Below, piece by piece: positions 37,903 to 46,901 of a DNA stretch of 64,000 nt. Position 1 is the first letter of the stretch. Every line of letters begins with the position of its first letter. The notes beneath the pieces were generated by a model. The model was not told where the DNA came from and made no database searches. It saw only the letters and a program-made list of their open reading frames with translations. A program made the position numbers and the translations under genes. Source of the DNA: JAPORK01 sp026710285 (GTDB lineage: Bacteria; Pseudomonadota; Gammaproteobacteria; Pseudomonadales; Endozoicomonadaceae); contig OZ241746.1 in NCBI GenBank assembly GCA_965201045.1, positions 2,852,001-2,916,000 on the forward strand, in the 5' to 3' direction.

Positions 37903-38802
37903 TTATTTTTCAGGTTTTATTTGGCTTTGATTATGCTCTTCCGTTGGTGCAACAACTGGTTTTGTCTGCTCACTAACTTGTGAGAGTTTTCCAATACCTT
38001 TGAGTAACGTTTCAATTTTTTCATCAGGGACACCATCAATTATCATGGGTTGTCCATTGCTATCCCGATAAAAAATAGTCGGCGTACCTCTGATATTATG
38101 TTTTGACATGAAAGCCAGGTTTGCTTTAAGAGCAGCCGATGTTTTCTCACTGATCTTATCATCATCAAGTGGCTTTATTGAACCTTCTTCTGTTTTTGTA
38201 TCAAATTTGGATTCATCGATGTTCAGCATCTCAGCGGGATTTTCAGACTGAAGAATTGCAGCAGCCTTGCCCATGCTGTCTTGCCTCAGAAAAGCCGTCA
38301 TAATCCAGCGAACAGAGAGTTTTCCTGAATCAATATAAGGTTTGAGCATTAAATAAAATTTATGACACATGGAACAGTTCGGTTCACCAATAAAATAAAT
38401 TTGATGGGAAGCGTCCTGTTGACCTATCAGGAATGAAGTGGTTTCACCGATATTGTCGAGAATTTTTTTTGCCTGCGCTGGTTTGATATTTTGATCAATA
38501 TATTGCTGAGTGAGATTGTCTCCTTTTTCGTTAAATAATGTACCATAAAATAATGCCCTGTTGGTATTATCAGCATAAAAAATAACGGGTTCTCCTCCCT
38601 GCTTTGATTCAGTCACATAGCCGGTATAATTTTTTTCTTTAAACTGATCAATGATTTTATATTGATTTTGTGTGATTTTATCAATAGCGCTTACAGCATC
38701 AAAATTATCCTGTTTTTTCTTTTTGCAACCTGTTATAAGCACAGTAGTAACAGATGCACCTAACATAATTGCCAGTATGCTCTTTTTTAAGGGTGAAATC
38801 AT
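37903..38802 (-). CDS. DsbC/DsbG-like thiol:disulfide interchange lipoprotein
   Basis: This 299-residue periplasmic thiol oxidoreductase has a lipobox VLITGC (C26), so it should be lipid-anchored, whereas classic DsbC and DsbG are soluble. An N-terminal dimerisation-like region (GYVTESKQGGEPVIFYADN) is followed by a thioredoxin fold with the active site CSMC (143-146, in GEPNCSMCHKFY) and the cis-Pro loop RGTP (P241). The overall pattern follows DsbG more closely than DsbC. Partners of this class are kept reduced by DsbD, which is encoded at 41434. A Pro/Gln-rich C-terminal tail is unusual. Disulfide isomerase or sulfenic-acid reductase activity is likely but substrates are unknown. Confidence 0.85.
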   Translation of the reverse strand: MISPLKKSILAIMLGASVTTVLITGCKKKKQDNFDAVSAIDKITQNQYKIIDQFKEKNYTGYVTESKQGGEPVIFYADNTNRALFYGTLFNEKGDNLTQQYIDQNIKPAQAKKILDNIGETTSFLIGQQDASHQIYFIGEPNCSMCHKFYLMLKPYIDSGKLSVRWIMTAFLRQDSMGKAAAILQSENPAEMLNIDESKFDTKTEEGSIKPLDDDKISEKTSAALKANLAFMSKHNIRGTPTIFYRDSNGQPMIIDGVPDEKIETLLKGIGKLSQVSEQTKPVVAPTEEHNQSQIKPEK

Positions 38803-38921
38803 TCTTTGTTCCTGTGATTATTATAATATCCGCAAAACCGGGTATCCTACTTACTATAGCCATAAATAAATATAGCATTATTAAATAAATATGATTAAAG
38901 TAAAAACCAGACTATAAAATA

Positions 38922-39659
38922 TTAAATAAAATTGTCATCATCAAAGCTGTCACCAAAATCTAACTCTCCACTACTATAAGCATTTATTTCCGATGTAGCA
39001 CTCTCCATTTCTTCAAAAGTATTAAACTCCTGATCAGATATTGTGTTTTGAGTATGCAGATAATCATGTTGCTCAGGTAAAAAAGTATTCTCAGTGATAT
39101 CTGCTGATGTAAAGTCTGTAGCTGTATTGATGCTCTGATCTGTTACGTTTGTTCCTGTATTGATATCTGTACCTGTATCTCTATGTTTAAACAAGTGTTC
39201 CAGTCCATTAAATAAAGCCATACCACCGGCAACACCCAATGCAGTTGACATAGCTGAACTTAAGAAGGATGATTTTGGTTGCGATGATTCGTTTCTTCCA
39301 CAATCAGATATACCGCTATTTTGGTTCATCATTGGTCTGTGCTGATAATTATAATCAGACTGATGTAAATGCTGATCAGCAGGCACTGATTTTTTTCTGC
39401 CAAAGAGTTGGGAAAAAAAACCTTGTTCTTTTTCTTTGTTATTTGATGCCTGAAATTCCAGCTGTTTAATTTTGAGCTGTAAGTCTTCCAGGGCACGTTG
39501 CTGAACTAAAATAGCTTGTGTCATAATATAAACAGCATCTTTTTTCGTGGCAATATTTTCCTGAATAAATTTATCTGCTGCATCATCTTTATGGGTAACG
39601 CTGGTATTACCAATTTTCTCGCTCAGATTAAGTATCATGCTTTGTTCTTGTTGATTCAT
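38922..39659 (-). CDS. DUF2076 family protein
   Basis: This 245-residue protein has the DUF2076 pattern: MNQQEQSMILNLSEKI at the start, DAADKFIQENIATKKDAVYIMTQAILVQQRALEDL, a coiled-coil-like segment, then GFFSQLFG. A Gly/Ala-rich hydrophobic segment (about 130-150) and an acidic C-terminal tail follow, as usual for the family. The function of the family is not established. It is read in the same direction as the DsbG-like gene, 119 bp upstream of it. Confidence 0.8.
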   Translation of the reverse strand: MNQQEQSMILNLSEKIGNTSVTHKDDAADKFIQENIATKKDAVYIMTQAILVQQRALEDLQLKIKQLEFQASNNKEKEQGFFSQLFGRKKSVPADQHLHQSDYNYQHRPMMNQNSGISDCGRNESSQPKSSFLSSAMSTALGVAGGMALFNGLEHLFKHRDTGTDINTGTNVTDQSINTATDFTSADITENTFLPEQHDYLHTQNTISDQEFNTFEEMESATSEINAYSSGELDFGDSFDDDNFI

Positions 39660-39876
39660 TTTTAATTTACCTCAATTATGGTTTATAACTGTATTTTTAT
39701 TACTTTTTATCATAGTAAAGGATTTGTATATATTTTCAATACTTCACCAGTTATGCGTCTCAACTTATTGACAAAGCAAATGAAAATTTGTTTAATCGAT
39801 CACTTTTTCTGATATATTGACAATATGTGTTTCTATGTTATTTCTTCACTTTTATATCTGAGCGCCAGGCTGCAAT

Positions 39877-40623
39877 ATGAAAACTTCAATAACAGAAAAT
39901 TTAGATAAACAAAGCTATAGATGGTTATCGGGGAAATTATATTCCTGGTTTATGTCCTCTGAGTGTAATGAGTTTCGTTTAGCAGAATATGCTTTGTTAT
40001 CTAAAATTTTTCAGAAGCTCCATGGTGAGTTCATATGCTGTAGCGGTTTTTCTGAACAAAAAAATGATGCATTTTGTCAAAATAAACAGCATTGTTTTTC
40101 TCTGGGAACAGTAGCAGATAAACAGGTATCAATATTATCTGATATTCATTTCTGGCCAATACAATCACAAAGTGCAGATATAGTGTTATTGCACCATGTG
40201 TTGGAGTGGACTCAACATCCTCAGCGTGTATTGCGAGAGGTTAGTCGTGTGATTTGCCCGGGTGGAGTTTTGGTCATTCTTGCTTTCAATCCATGGAGTC
40301 TTAGCTCTTTGTGTCGCTTTACTTCCGCTTGTTACCCGAAAGAGTTCCGCTCAGTGAAATTACACTCTGCAGGAAAAATAAAAAAATGGCTTAACACGTT
40401 AGGGCTTACCTGTGAAACATTACAGTTTATAATGCCATGGGCGCCTTTACATTATCCAAATCATGCTAAGTTTTTGCTAAAAACATCACAGAGTAAATTT
40501 CCGGCAGGCAGTGTTTTTTTCATTATTGCTGTTAAAGAAAAGGCACAATTTATTTTTAAAAGTTCAATGTTGCACAGAAGCAATTCTGTGATCAATACTT
40601 CTTATGCCGGTGCAGGCTTTTAA
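39877..40623 (+). CDS. YafS-like SAM-dependent methyltransferase
   Basis: This 248-residue class I methyltransferase has the typical motif block ADIVLLHHVLEWTQHPQRVLREVSRVICPGGVLVILAFNPWSL, closely like E. coli YafS, whose substrate is not known. The N-terminal SAM-binding glycine motif is degenerate, as in that family. In many gammaproteobacteria this gene lies between gloB and rnhA; here neither is present, so the context is rearranged. It is monocistronic and divergent from the DUF2076 gene. Confidence 0.78.
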   Translation: MKTSITENLDKQSYRWLSGKLYSWFMSSECNEFRLAEYALLSKIFQKLHGEFICCSGFSEQKNDAFCQNKQHCFSLGTVADKQVSILSDIHFWPIQSQSADIVLLHHVLEWTQHPQRVLREVSRVICPGGVLVILAFNPWSLSSLCRFTSACYPKEFRSVKLHSAGKIKKWLNTLGLTCETLQFIMPWAPLHYPNHAKFLLKTSQSKFPAGSVFFIIAVKEKAQFIFKSSMLHRSNSVINTSYAGAGF

Positions 40624-40738
40624 GCAGTTGTTGAAAAATTGCAACAATTATCAATACACGGATAATTCAGCATTGTCAGGTAATTTGTTGGTTACTTTAA
40701 AAATTTGCACAACCGGCTGTTAGCAGATAAACATAAAG

Positions 40739-40825
40739 TGGTGCCTGGGAGAGGACTTGAACCTCCACGGCCGTGAGGCCACTAGCACCTGAAGCTAGCG
40801 TGTCTACCAATTTCACCACCCAGGC
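40739..40825 (-). tRNA. tRNA-Leu (anticodon CAG)
   Basis: The reverse complement starts GCCTGGGTGG and ends CCCAGGCACCA, with a 7-bp acceptor stem and encoded CCA. The anticodon stem-loop is CTAGC-TTCAGGT-GCTAG, giving anticodon CAG (codon CUG). A long variable arm (CTCACGGCCGTGG region) and TTCAAGTCC T-loop identify a class II leucine tRNA of 87 nt. Confidence 0.97.
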
Positions 40826-41433
40826 TAAAAATATTATATTGCAGCTATACCCGCAAAAAGAATGGTGTAAATACTACCTGACTAAAAATCATTCGTCAAT
40901 TCTTTTTGCTGATTATTTAGCTGATATTCTGAATTTTCCTGAACTGGTTTATTCATTTCCCCAGATAATATTAATTTTTATTGAAATATTTGTGACTAAG
41001 AGAGTTTTTAGGGAGGTGGAGGGTGTCAATCATTACCTTTTGTAATATAAATCATCTGAAAAATAGCAATGTCGTCATGATAATTAATTAGTTTTGCTTC
41101 CGGTAAAAACTAAGCTTAACGGTAAGAAATTTGTGCTTTATTTATGCAGTACAATGCTGACGGTCAGAGGAGTCAGAAAAATATTTCATCACTATGTCAA
41201 ACGTTAATAATAAAAAAGTTAACAACGGAATACTTTGTTTTTTAAAGTAAACGCCATATGACTGTAAGTTAATTAAATAATAAATTGCATTATTTTTTCT
41301 AAAATTAATAAATAAATCTTCTGATATATTCTATCTTTTAATAGGTATTATGTGATATCAGCAAAAATAATAACTGCTCCATTCAATAAAACTTTGCTTC
41401 AGTTCAGAGTTAACGATAAAGGATATTATAACA
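40826..41433. other. Intergenic region with dispersed repeat 40920-40994
   Basis: Upstream of the tRNA the DNA contains a ~75-bp stretch shared with 25187-25263 (ACTGGTTTATT-ATTTCCCC-GATAATATTAATTT-ATTGAAATATTTGTG). The rest, up to dsbD, is AT-rich with no gene that I can support; it must hold the promoters of tRNA-Leu and dsbD. Confidence 0.55.
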
Positions 41434-43308
41434 ATGTACCTACATTCTTATTTTTTAGCATTATTCAGAATAATGCTCATTATTGCAATGCAAATGTACA
41501 GCTTCTCATCAATAAATGTATCCGCTGTAAATCACTCTCCTCATTTCTTACCTGTACACGAGGCTTTTCAGTTTTCTGGTAAGACCAATAATAAAAAAGC
41601 AGTGGTCCATATTCACCTGGCGAAAGGCTATTATCTTTACAAAGACCGAATTAGCTTTCACGCAACAAATAAAGGAACAAATATCGGTTCAGCTACTTTT
41701 CCTTTGACTGTTAAAACAATCATAGATCCTTTTCAGAACAAGAAAATGGCTATACTGCCTGCAAGTGGAGATGTCACCTTACCCTATACAACAAAAGACT
41801 TGCCTGCTTTGTTGCAGATTAAATTTCAGGGGTGTGCAACAGGACTTTGCTATCCACCTTCTGAAGTAACGTTACAGCTAAGCGAAGTATTACCTCATGC
41901 TGAACAATTTATAGCTGGAAATAATTTTTCTGCAGAATCTCAGCTACAACTGGCAGATGCAGCACCGCGGTTACAATCAGCAGGGGCAGAAGTTCAGCCA
42001 CAGCAAACCAGTACAAATCACTACTTTAATTTACTGTCAGGAGGACAACATAACCTGATCTATTTGCTGGCTATTTTTTTCCTTGCCGGAATATTACTGG
42101 CCTTTACACCTTGCGTGTTACCAATGATTCCCATTCTTTCTGCCACATTAGCAGGTACGTTAAATGATCGAAAACGTATTATCTTAATGACGCTAACGTA
42201 TATTTTCTTCATGGCTTTAACCTATGCTGTTAGCGGTGCACTGGTTGGTGTTTTTGGTAATGCTTTACATCTGCAAACATGGTTTCAGTCTCCCTGGATA
42301 ATTAGTTTGTTTGCATTGTTGTTTATAATCTTAGCAGGTTCCATGTTTGGTTTTTATGAATTGCAACTTCCGGAAAAACTACGTAATAAAATTACTTCTG
42401 TTGATACAACCAGTGCAGAAAAACGCAGAGGTTCTTTAGTGGGTGCAGGCGTTATGGGCATATGTTCTGCATTAATTGTTTCTCCCTGTATTACTGCACC
42501 TTTAGTCGGTACGTTAATTTATATCAGTAGTACTCAAAATGGATGGTTTGGTGGTCTTATACTCTTTGCTTTGGGCTTAGGGATGGGAGTCCCGCTATTT
42601 ATTGTTGGTGCAGGACTTGGGCAATATTTACCTAAAAGTGGTGTCTGGATGAATAAAGTTAAGCATGCTTTTGGTATACTCATGTTGGGTATTGCATTGT
42701 GGCTGGTTTCCAGGTTGCTATCTGGTGATACAACACTCTCTTTGTGGGGAATATTCATTTTAGGTGTAAGTGCTTATCTGTTTTTATCTGTAAACTGGCA
42801 TGCAAAAGCATCAGGGAAAAAATTATTTACAATTATAATAAGCGCATTACTGTTTATTTATAGTGGGTGCCTGATTATTGGTGGTCTGATGGGTAACAGT
42901 AGTTTTACAAAACCGCTGGCTTTTTCAAACAGTACAGGCGCTATTGACGTAAAAGATATGTTTATCACGGTGACAAGCCCTGAGCAGCTGAAGGTTGTAA
43001 AAGCAGAAGCAATAAAAGATCATCGACCTTTATTTATTGATTTTTATGCTGACTGGTGTGAAACCTGTCAGTCTCTGGACAAGAATGTTTTCTCAGATCC
43101 AGCTATTGCTAAATTATTGATAAATTATAAAGCAGTACGTTTTGATGTGACTAAAACCACCAAAGAGCAACGCAAGTTGATGGATACTATGCGTGTCTTC
43201 GGTACACCAACGCTGATTATTTATTCTCCTGAAGGTCAGGAAGAGTGGCGCCATGCAAGCTCAATATCTTTGCAGGCACTAAAAACAAAATTGGATGGTC
43301 TTTCCTAG
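41434..43308 (+). CDS. dsbD: Thiol:disulfide interchange protein DsbD
   Basis: This 624-residue inner-membrane reductant carrier moves electrons from cytoplasmic thioredoxin to periplasmic Dsb partners. All three modules are present. The signal peptide is followed by the N-terminal immunoglobulin-like domain with C134/C139 (GCATGLCYPP). The eight-helix membrane domain has C227 (FTPCVLPMIPI) and C352 (VSPCITAPLVG). The C-terminal thioredoxin-like domain has C542/C545 (DWCETCQ). The length is close to that of other full DsbDs. AGGAT lies 11 bp before the chosen ATG; an internal Met at residue 14 is an alternative start. Its likely client here is the DsbG-like lipoprotein at 37903. Confidence 0.95.
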   Translation: MYLHSYFLALFRIMLIIAMQMYSFSSINVSAVNHSPHFLPVHEAFQFSGKTNNKKAVVHIHLAKGYYLYKDRISFHATNKGTNIGSATFPLTVKTIIDPFQNKKMAILPASGDVTLPYTTKDLPALLQIKFQGCATGLCYPPSEVTLQLSEVLPHAEQFIAGNNFSAESQLQLADAAPRLQSAGAEVQPQQTSTNHYFNLLSGGQHNLIYLLAIFFLAGILLAFTPCVLPMIPILSATLAGTLNDRKRIILMTLTYIFFMALTYAVSGALVGVFGNALHLQTWFQSPWIISLFALLFIILAGSMFGFYELQLPEKLRNKITSVDTTSAEKRRGSLVGAGVMGICSALIVSPCITAPLVGTLIYISSTQNGWFGGLILFALGLGMGVPLFIVGAGLGQYLPKSGVWMNKVKHAFGILMLGIALWLVSRLLSGDTTLSLWGIFILGVSAYLFLSVNWHAKASGKKLFTIIISALLFIYSGCLIIGGLMGNSSFTKPLAFSNSTGAIDVKDMFITVTSPEQLKVVKAEAIKDHRPLFIDFYADWCETCQSLDKNVFSDPAIAKLLINYKAVRFDVTKTTKEQRKLMDTMRVFGTPTLIIYSPEGQEEWRHASSISLQALKTKLDGLS

Positions 43309-44142
43309 AGATTGTTGATGTTTTGTGAAAGCTGAGCAATATGACAAAACATCACAAACCCTAAGAGCCCATTCATCATCTTGTAGAGTAAAGTGAAAAC
43401 AATGAAAAATGACACTGATTTTTGGTTTTTCAGCGTATATAGTGGTATTACACAACAAGAAAAACTGAAAAACAGTGTTTTTTTTATTGACATCTATAAT
43501 CTGTAAAAAAATGATGAACAGGCGCTGAACAGTTATCTCTGAAAAATACATAGTCATTCCCATGAAAGTGGAAATCCATTAAGAATAATCATCACTAAAA
43601 ATTAATTCTTCTTACTCTTCTCTTCATTGCATAAATTTTTCTTGTTTAATCAAGGCTTTCTCATTCAGTTCATTTGTAATTCCTTCCTGTGTGCATTTAT
43701 CTGAGCGATTAGAATCATCTTTATAATCTACGTTATATTGTACGAAATTAAATAAATGGTTAAAAAATGTATATGCAGGAATAGTTTTTCAGACAATTTT
43801 GTATATCTATCTATAATATAAAATTAATCTTTCATATTAGTTATTGAGATAATGGAATGTGGGCATATTTAACCAGCAGGGCTACATATGATTTTTACTT
43901 TTTAATCATAGAAAAATATCTTTTTAAATTAATTCTTTACAAAAAAGCATTCACGCTGTTGTAATATGGGTAAATAAAATATTTGCTGACAGATAACAGT
44001 TAAAAACATTGCAAAAGACAAAAATATATTTGGTTTTTTACCTTAGGTAATGCTGTTTATTCCGCCATAATTTGTCAAACTTAACAGTTACCTGTAATTT
44101 ATCTATTATTTATTTCACTGATTGACCGGAGCTTAAAACATC
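43309..44142. other. Long AT-rich intergenic region upstream of aceE
   Basis: These ~830 bp hold no gene that I can support. Small minus-strand frames overlapping the end of dsbD (43279-43563) have no recognisable product. The aceE promoter must be here; I do not see a PdhR-type palindrome. Confidence 0.5.
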
Positions 44143-46812
44143 ATGCGGAATGATATTGACCCGACAGAAACTAAAGAATGGCTGGATGCCATGGAATCCG
44201 TTCTCAGCCGGGAAGGTGAAGAACGGGCAGCATTTTTGCTGGACCGCCTGGTAAAGCATGCAGCTGATAAGGGAGTGCAGTCACCTTATAGTATTACGAC
44301 ACCTTATCGTAATACGATTCCCACTGAAAAAGAAGCGTTAATACCCGGTGATATTTTTATAGAACGACGTATTCGCTCTGTGATTCGCTGGAATGCAGTG
44401 GCAATGGTTCAGCGTGCCAACAAACTGGACAGTAGCCTTGGCGGACACCTGTCAACTTTTGCATCTAGTGCCACCCTTTATGATGTAGGCTACAACTATT
44501 TTTTTCATGGTCCGCAGGCAGATAATGAAGGAGACCTTATTTACTATCAGGGTCATGCCTCTCCTGGTATTTATGCACGTGCTTTTGTTGAAGGCCGCCT
44601 GAGTGAAGAGCATATAGACTTTTTTCGGCGTGAAGTAGATCAGGTCGGAGTTTCTTCTTATCCGCATCCATGGCTTATGCCTGATTTTTGGCAATTCCCC
44701 ACGGTCTCCATGGGGTTAGGTCCACTTATGGCTATCTATCAGGCCTATTTTATGCGCTATCTTATCAATCGTGGCATCATGCCTGAGCAGCAACGCAAAG
44801 TATGGGCATTCTTAGGTGATGGTGAAACCGATGAACCTGAATCATTAGGCGCTATATCACTGGCTGGCAGAGAAAAGCTTGATAACCTGATCTTTGTTAT
44901 CAATTGTAATTTGCAACGTCTTGATGGGCCTGTACGCGGCAACGGAAAAATTATCCAGGAGTTGGAAGGTGTTTTTCGTGGTGCCGGTTGGAATGTTATT
45001 AAAGTGGTTTGGGGTGGTAAGTGGGACCGGTTGCTTCAGCGTGATAAAGAAGGTTTGCTGCAAAAAATTATGGATGAAGCGGTTGATGGTGTCTATCAGA
45101 ACTGCAAAAATAAAGGTGGAAAGTGGACACGGGAAAACTTTTTTGGGAAAGACACTCAGGTACTTAAAATGGTTGAGGACTTGTCAGATGATGACATCTG
45201 GCATTTAAATCGGGGTGGTCATGATCCGCAAAAAGTGTATGCTGCTTATCATGCTGCGGTTAATCACAAAGGTCAACCAACTGTTATTCTTGCAAAAACA
45301 GTAAAAGGCTATGGTCTTGGCGCAAGTGCAGAAGCTTCTAATATTGCACACAATGTAAAAAAATTACCAGTTGAAGATTTACAACATTTTTGTAAAAAGT
45401 TTGGTATTACGCCGGATACTGATGGCAAATCACTGGAAGACCTTCCGTTTCTCAGACCCAAAGAAGACAGCCAGGAGATGATTTATTTAAAACAACGGCG
45501 TGAAAAACTCGGTGGTTTTGTTCCAAGGCGCAGAGAAAAAACTTCACTGGAGTTAAAAGTACCTAAACTTGAAGCTTATCAGGCGGTACTTAAAGGAAGT
45601 GGTGATCGGGAAATTTCCACTACAATGGCTTTTAACCGTACGCTGGATGTGCTGATTAAAGATAAGCAGATGGGGCAGTATATTGTACCGATAGTGCCTG
45701 ATGAAGCACGAACTTTTGGAATGGAAGGACTCTTTCGTCGTATCGGTATTTATGCCAGTGAAGGACAAAAGTACGAGCCTCAGGATGTGGATCAGCTTGC
45801 ATATTATAAAGAGTCTTCTTCCGGTCAGATTCTGCAGGTAGGTATTAATGAAGCGGGTGCACATGCCGCATGGATTGCCGCTGCAACGTCGTATAGCAGC
45901 AATAATATACCCATGATCCCTTTTTATATTTTCTATTCCATGTTCGGTTTTCAGCGCACCGGGGATCTTGCCTGGTTAGGCGGTGATATTCGTGCCCGTG
46001 GTTTTCTTATCGGAGCTGTATCAGGTCGTACAACACTTAATGGTGAAGGGCTCCAGCATGAAGATGGTCACAGCCACGTTCTGGCAGGAACCATTCCTAA
46101 CTGCATCAGTTATGATCCGGCTTACGGGTATGAAATTGCAGTTATTGTTCAGGATGGTATGCGTCGCATGGTTGAAGATCAGGAGGATATTTTTTATTAT
46201 CTGACCATCATGAATGAAGCGTATCAGCAACCTGCTATGCCTGAGCGTAAAAATCTTGCCAAAGAAATTGTGCAGGGACTTTACTGTCTTGAAACCGGTA
46301 AGCCCGCAAAGAAAAAGCATCGTGTGCAGCTGATGGGCTCAGGCACTATTTTAAATGAAGTGCGGGCAGCAGCTACTATTTTACGTGATGATTTTGATAT
46401 AGAAGCTGATATCTGGAGTGCAACCAGCTTTAATGAACTGCGCCGTGAAGCACTGGAGGTTTCCCGTCAGAACAGGCTTAATCCGGACAAACCTGCTAAA
46501 AAGAGTTTTGTTGAAAAACAGTTAGAAGGTCATGAAGGTCCAGTTATTGCTGCAAGTGATTATATGAAAATCTACGCTGATCAGCTACGTGAATTTATTC
46601 CTGGTACTTTTATTGCCCTGGGAACAGATGGTTTTGGTCGTTCAGATACCAGAGAAAAATTACGTCACTTCTTTGAAGTGGATCGTTACTTTATTACTGT
46701 CACAGCACTTTACGCTTTAGTAAAAGAGAACAAAATAACAGCTTCTGTCGTTAGTAAAGCGATGCAACGTTTTGGTATTAGCAAAGATAAGATAAGTGCT
46801 ATGCATTGTTAG
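44143..46812 (+). CDS. aceE: Pyruvate dehydrogenase E1 component (homodimeric type)
   Basis: This 889-residue protein is close to the E. coli length of 887. The enzyme decarboxylates pyruvate with thiamine diphosphate and transfers the acetyl group to the lipoyl arm of E2. The TPP/Mg motif GDGETDEPESLGAISLAGREKLDNLIFVIN begins near residue 225. The N-terminal segment (DIDPTETKEWLDAMESVL) is the E2-binding region of this class, and the central ERxxGMEG-type block (DEARTFGMEGLFRRIGIYA) is intact. GGAG about 10 bp upstream is the ribosome binding site. It is followed after 89 bp by aceF. Confidence 0.97.
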   Translation: MRNDIDPTETKEWLDAMESVLSREGEERAAFLLDRLVKHAADKGVQSPYSITTPYRNTIPTEKEALIPGDIFIERRIRSVIRWNAVAMVQRANKLDSSLGGHLSTFASSATLYDVGYNYFFHGPQADNEGDLIYYQGHASPGIYARAFVEGRLSEEHIDFFRREVDQVGVSSYPHPWLMPDFWQFPTVSMGLGPLMAIYQAYFMRYLINRGIMPEQQRKVWAFLGDGETDEPESLGAISLAGREKLDNLIFVINCNLQRLDGPVRGNGKIIQELEGVFRGAGWNVIKVVWGGKWDRLLQRDKEGLLQKIMDEAVDGVYQNCKNKGGKWTRENFFGKDTQVLKMVEDLSDDDIWHLNRGGHDPQKVYAAYHAAVNHKGQPTVILAKTVKGYGLGASAEASNIAHNVKKLPVEDLQHFCKKFGITPDTDGKSLEDLPFLRPKEDSQEMIYLKQRREKLGGFVPRRREKTSLELKVPKLEAYQAVLKGSGDREISTTMAFNRTLDVLIKDKQMGQYIVPIVPDEARTFGMEGLFRRIGIYASEGQKYEPQDVDQLAYYKESSSGQILQVGINEAGAHAAWIAAATSYSSNNIPMIPFYIFYSMFGFQRTGDLAWLGGDIRARGFLIGAVSGRTTLNGEGLQHEDGHSHVLAGTIPNCISYDPAYGYEIAVIVQDGMRRMVEDQEDIFYYLTIMNEAYQQPAMPERKNLAKEIVQGLYCLETGKPAKKKHRVQLMGSGTILNEVRAAATILRDDFDIEADIWSATSFNELRREALEVSRQNRLNPDKPAKKSFVEKQLEGHEGPVIAASDYMKIYADQLREFIPGTFIALGTDGFGRSDTREKLRHFFEVDRYFITVTALYALVKENKITASVVSKAMQRFGISKDKISAMHC

Positions 46813-46901
46813 TTAAATGAATGATAACTCAAAATATAGATAAGAACTGATATTTATTTTTCAATATTAAATTAAAGCGATACATCAAGAGCGAGAGATA
46901 C

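Noticed and set aside
40773..41045. 90-codon plus-strand frame
   Set aside because: It overlaps the tRNA-Leu gene and a dispersed intergenic repeat.
43279..43563. Small minus-strand frames overlapping the end of dsbD
   Set aside because: Two overlapping frames exist on the same strand, neither with a plausible product, good start or conservation that I can see.
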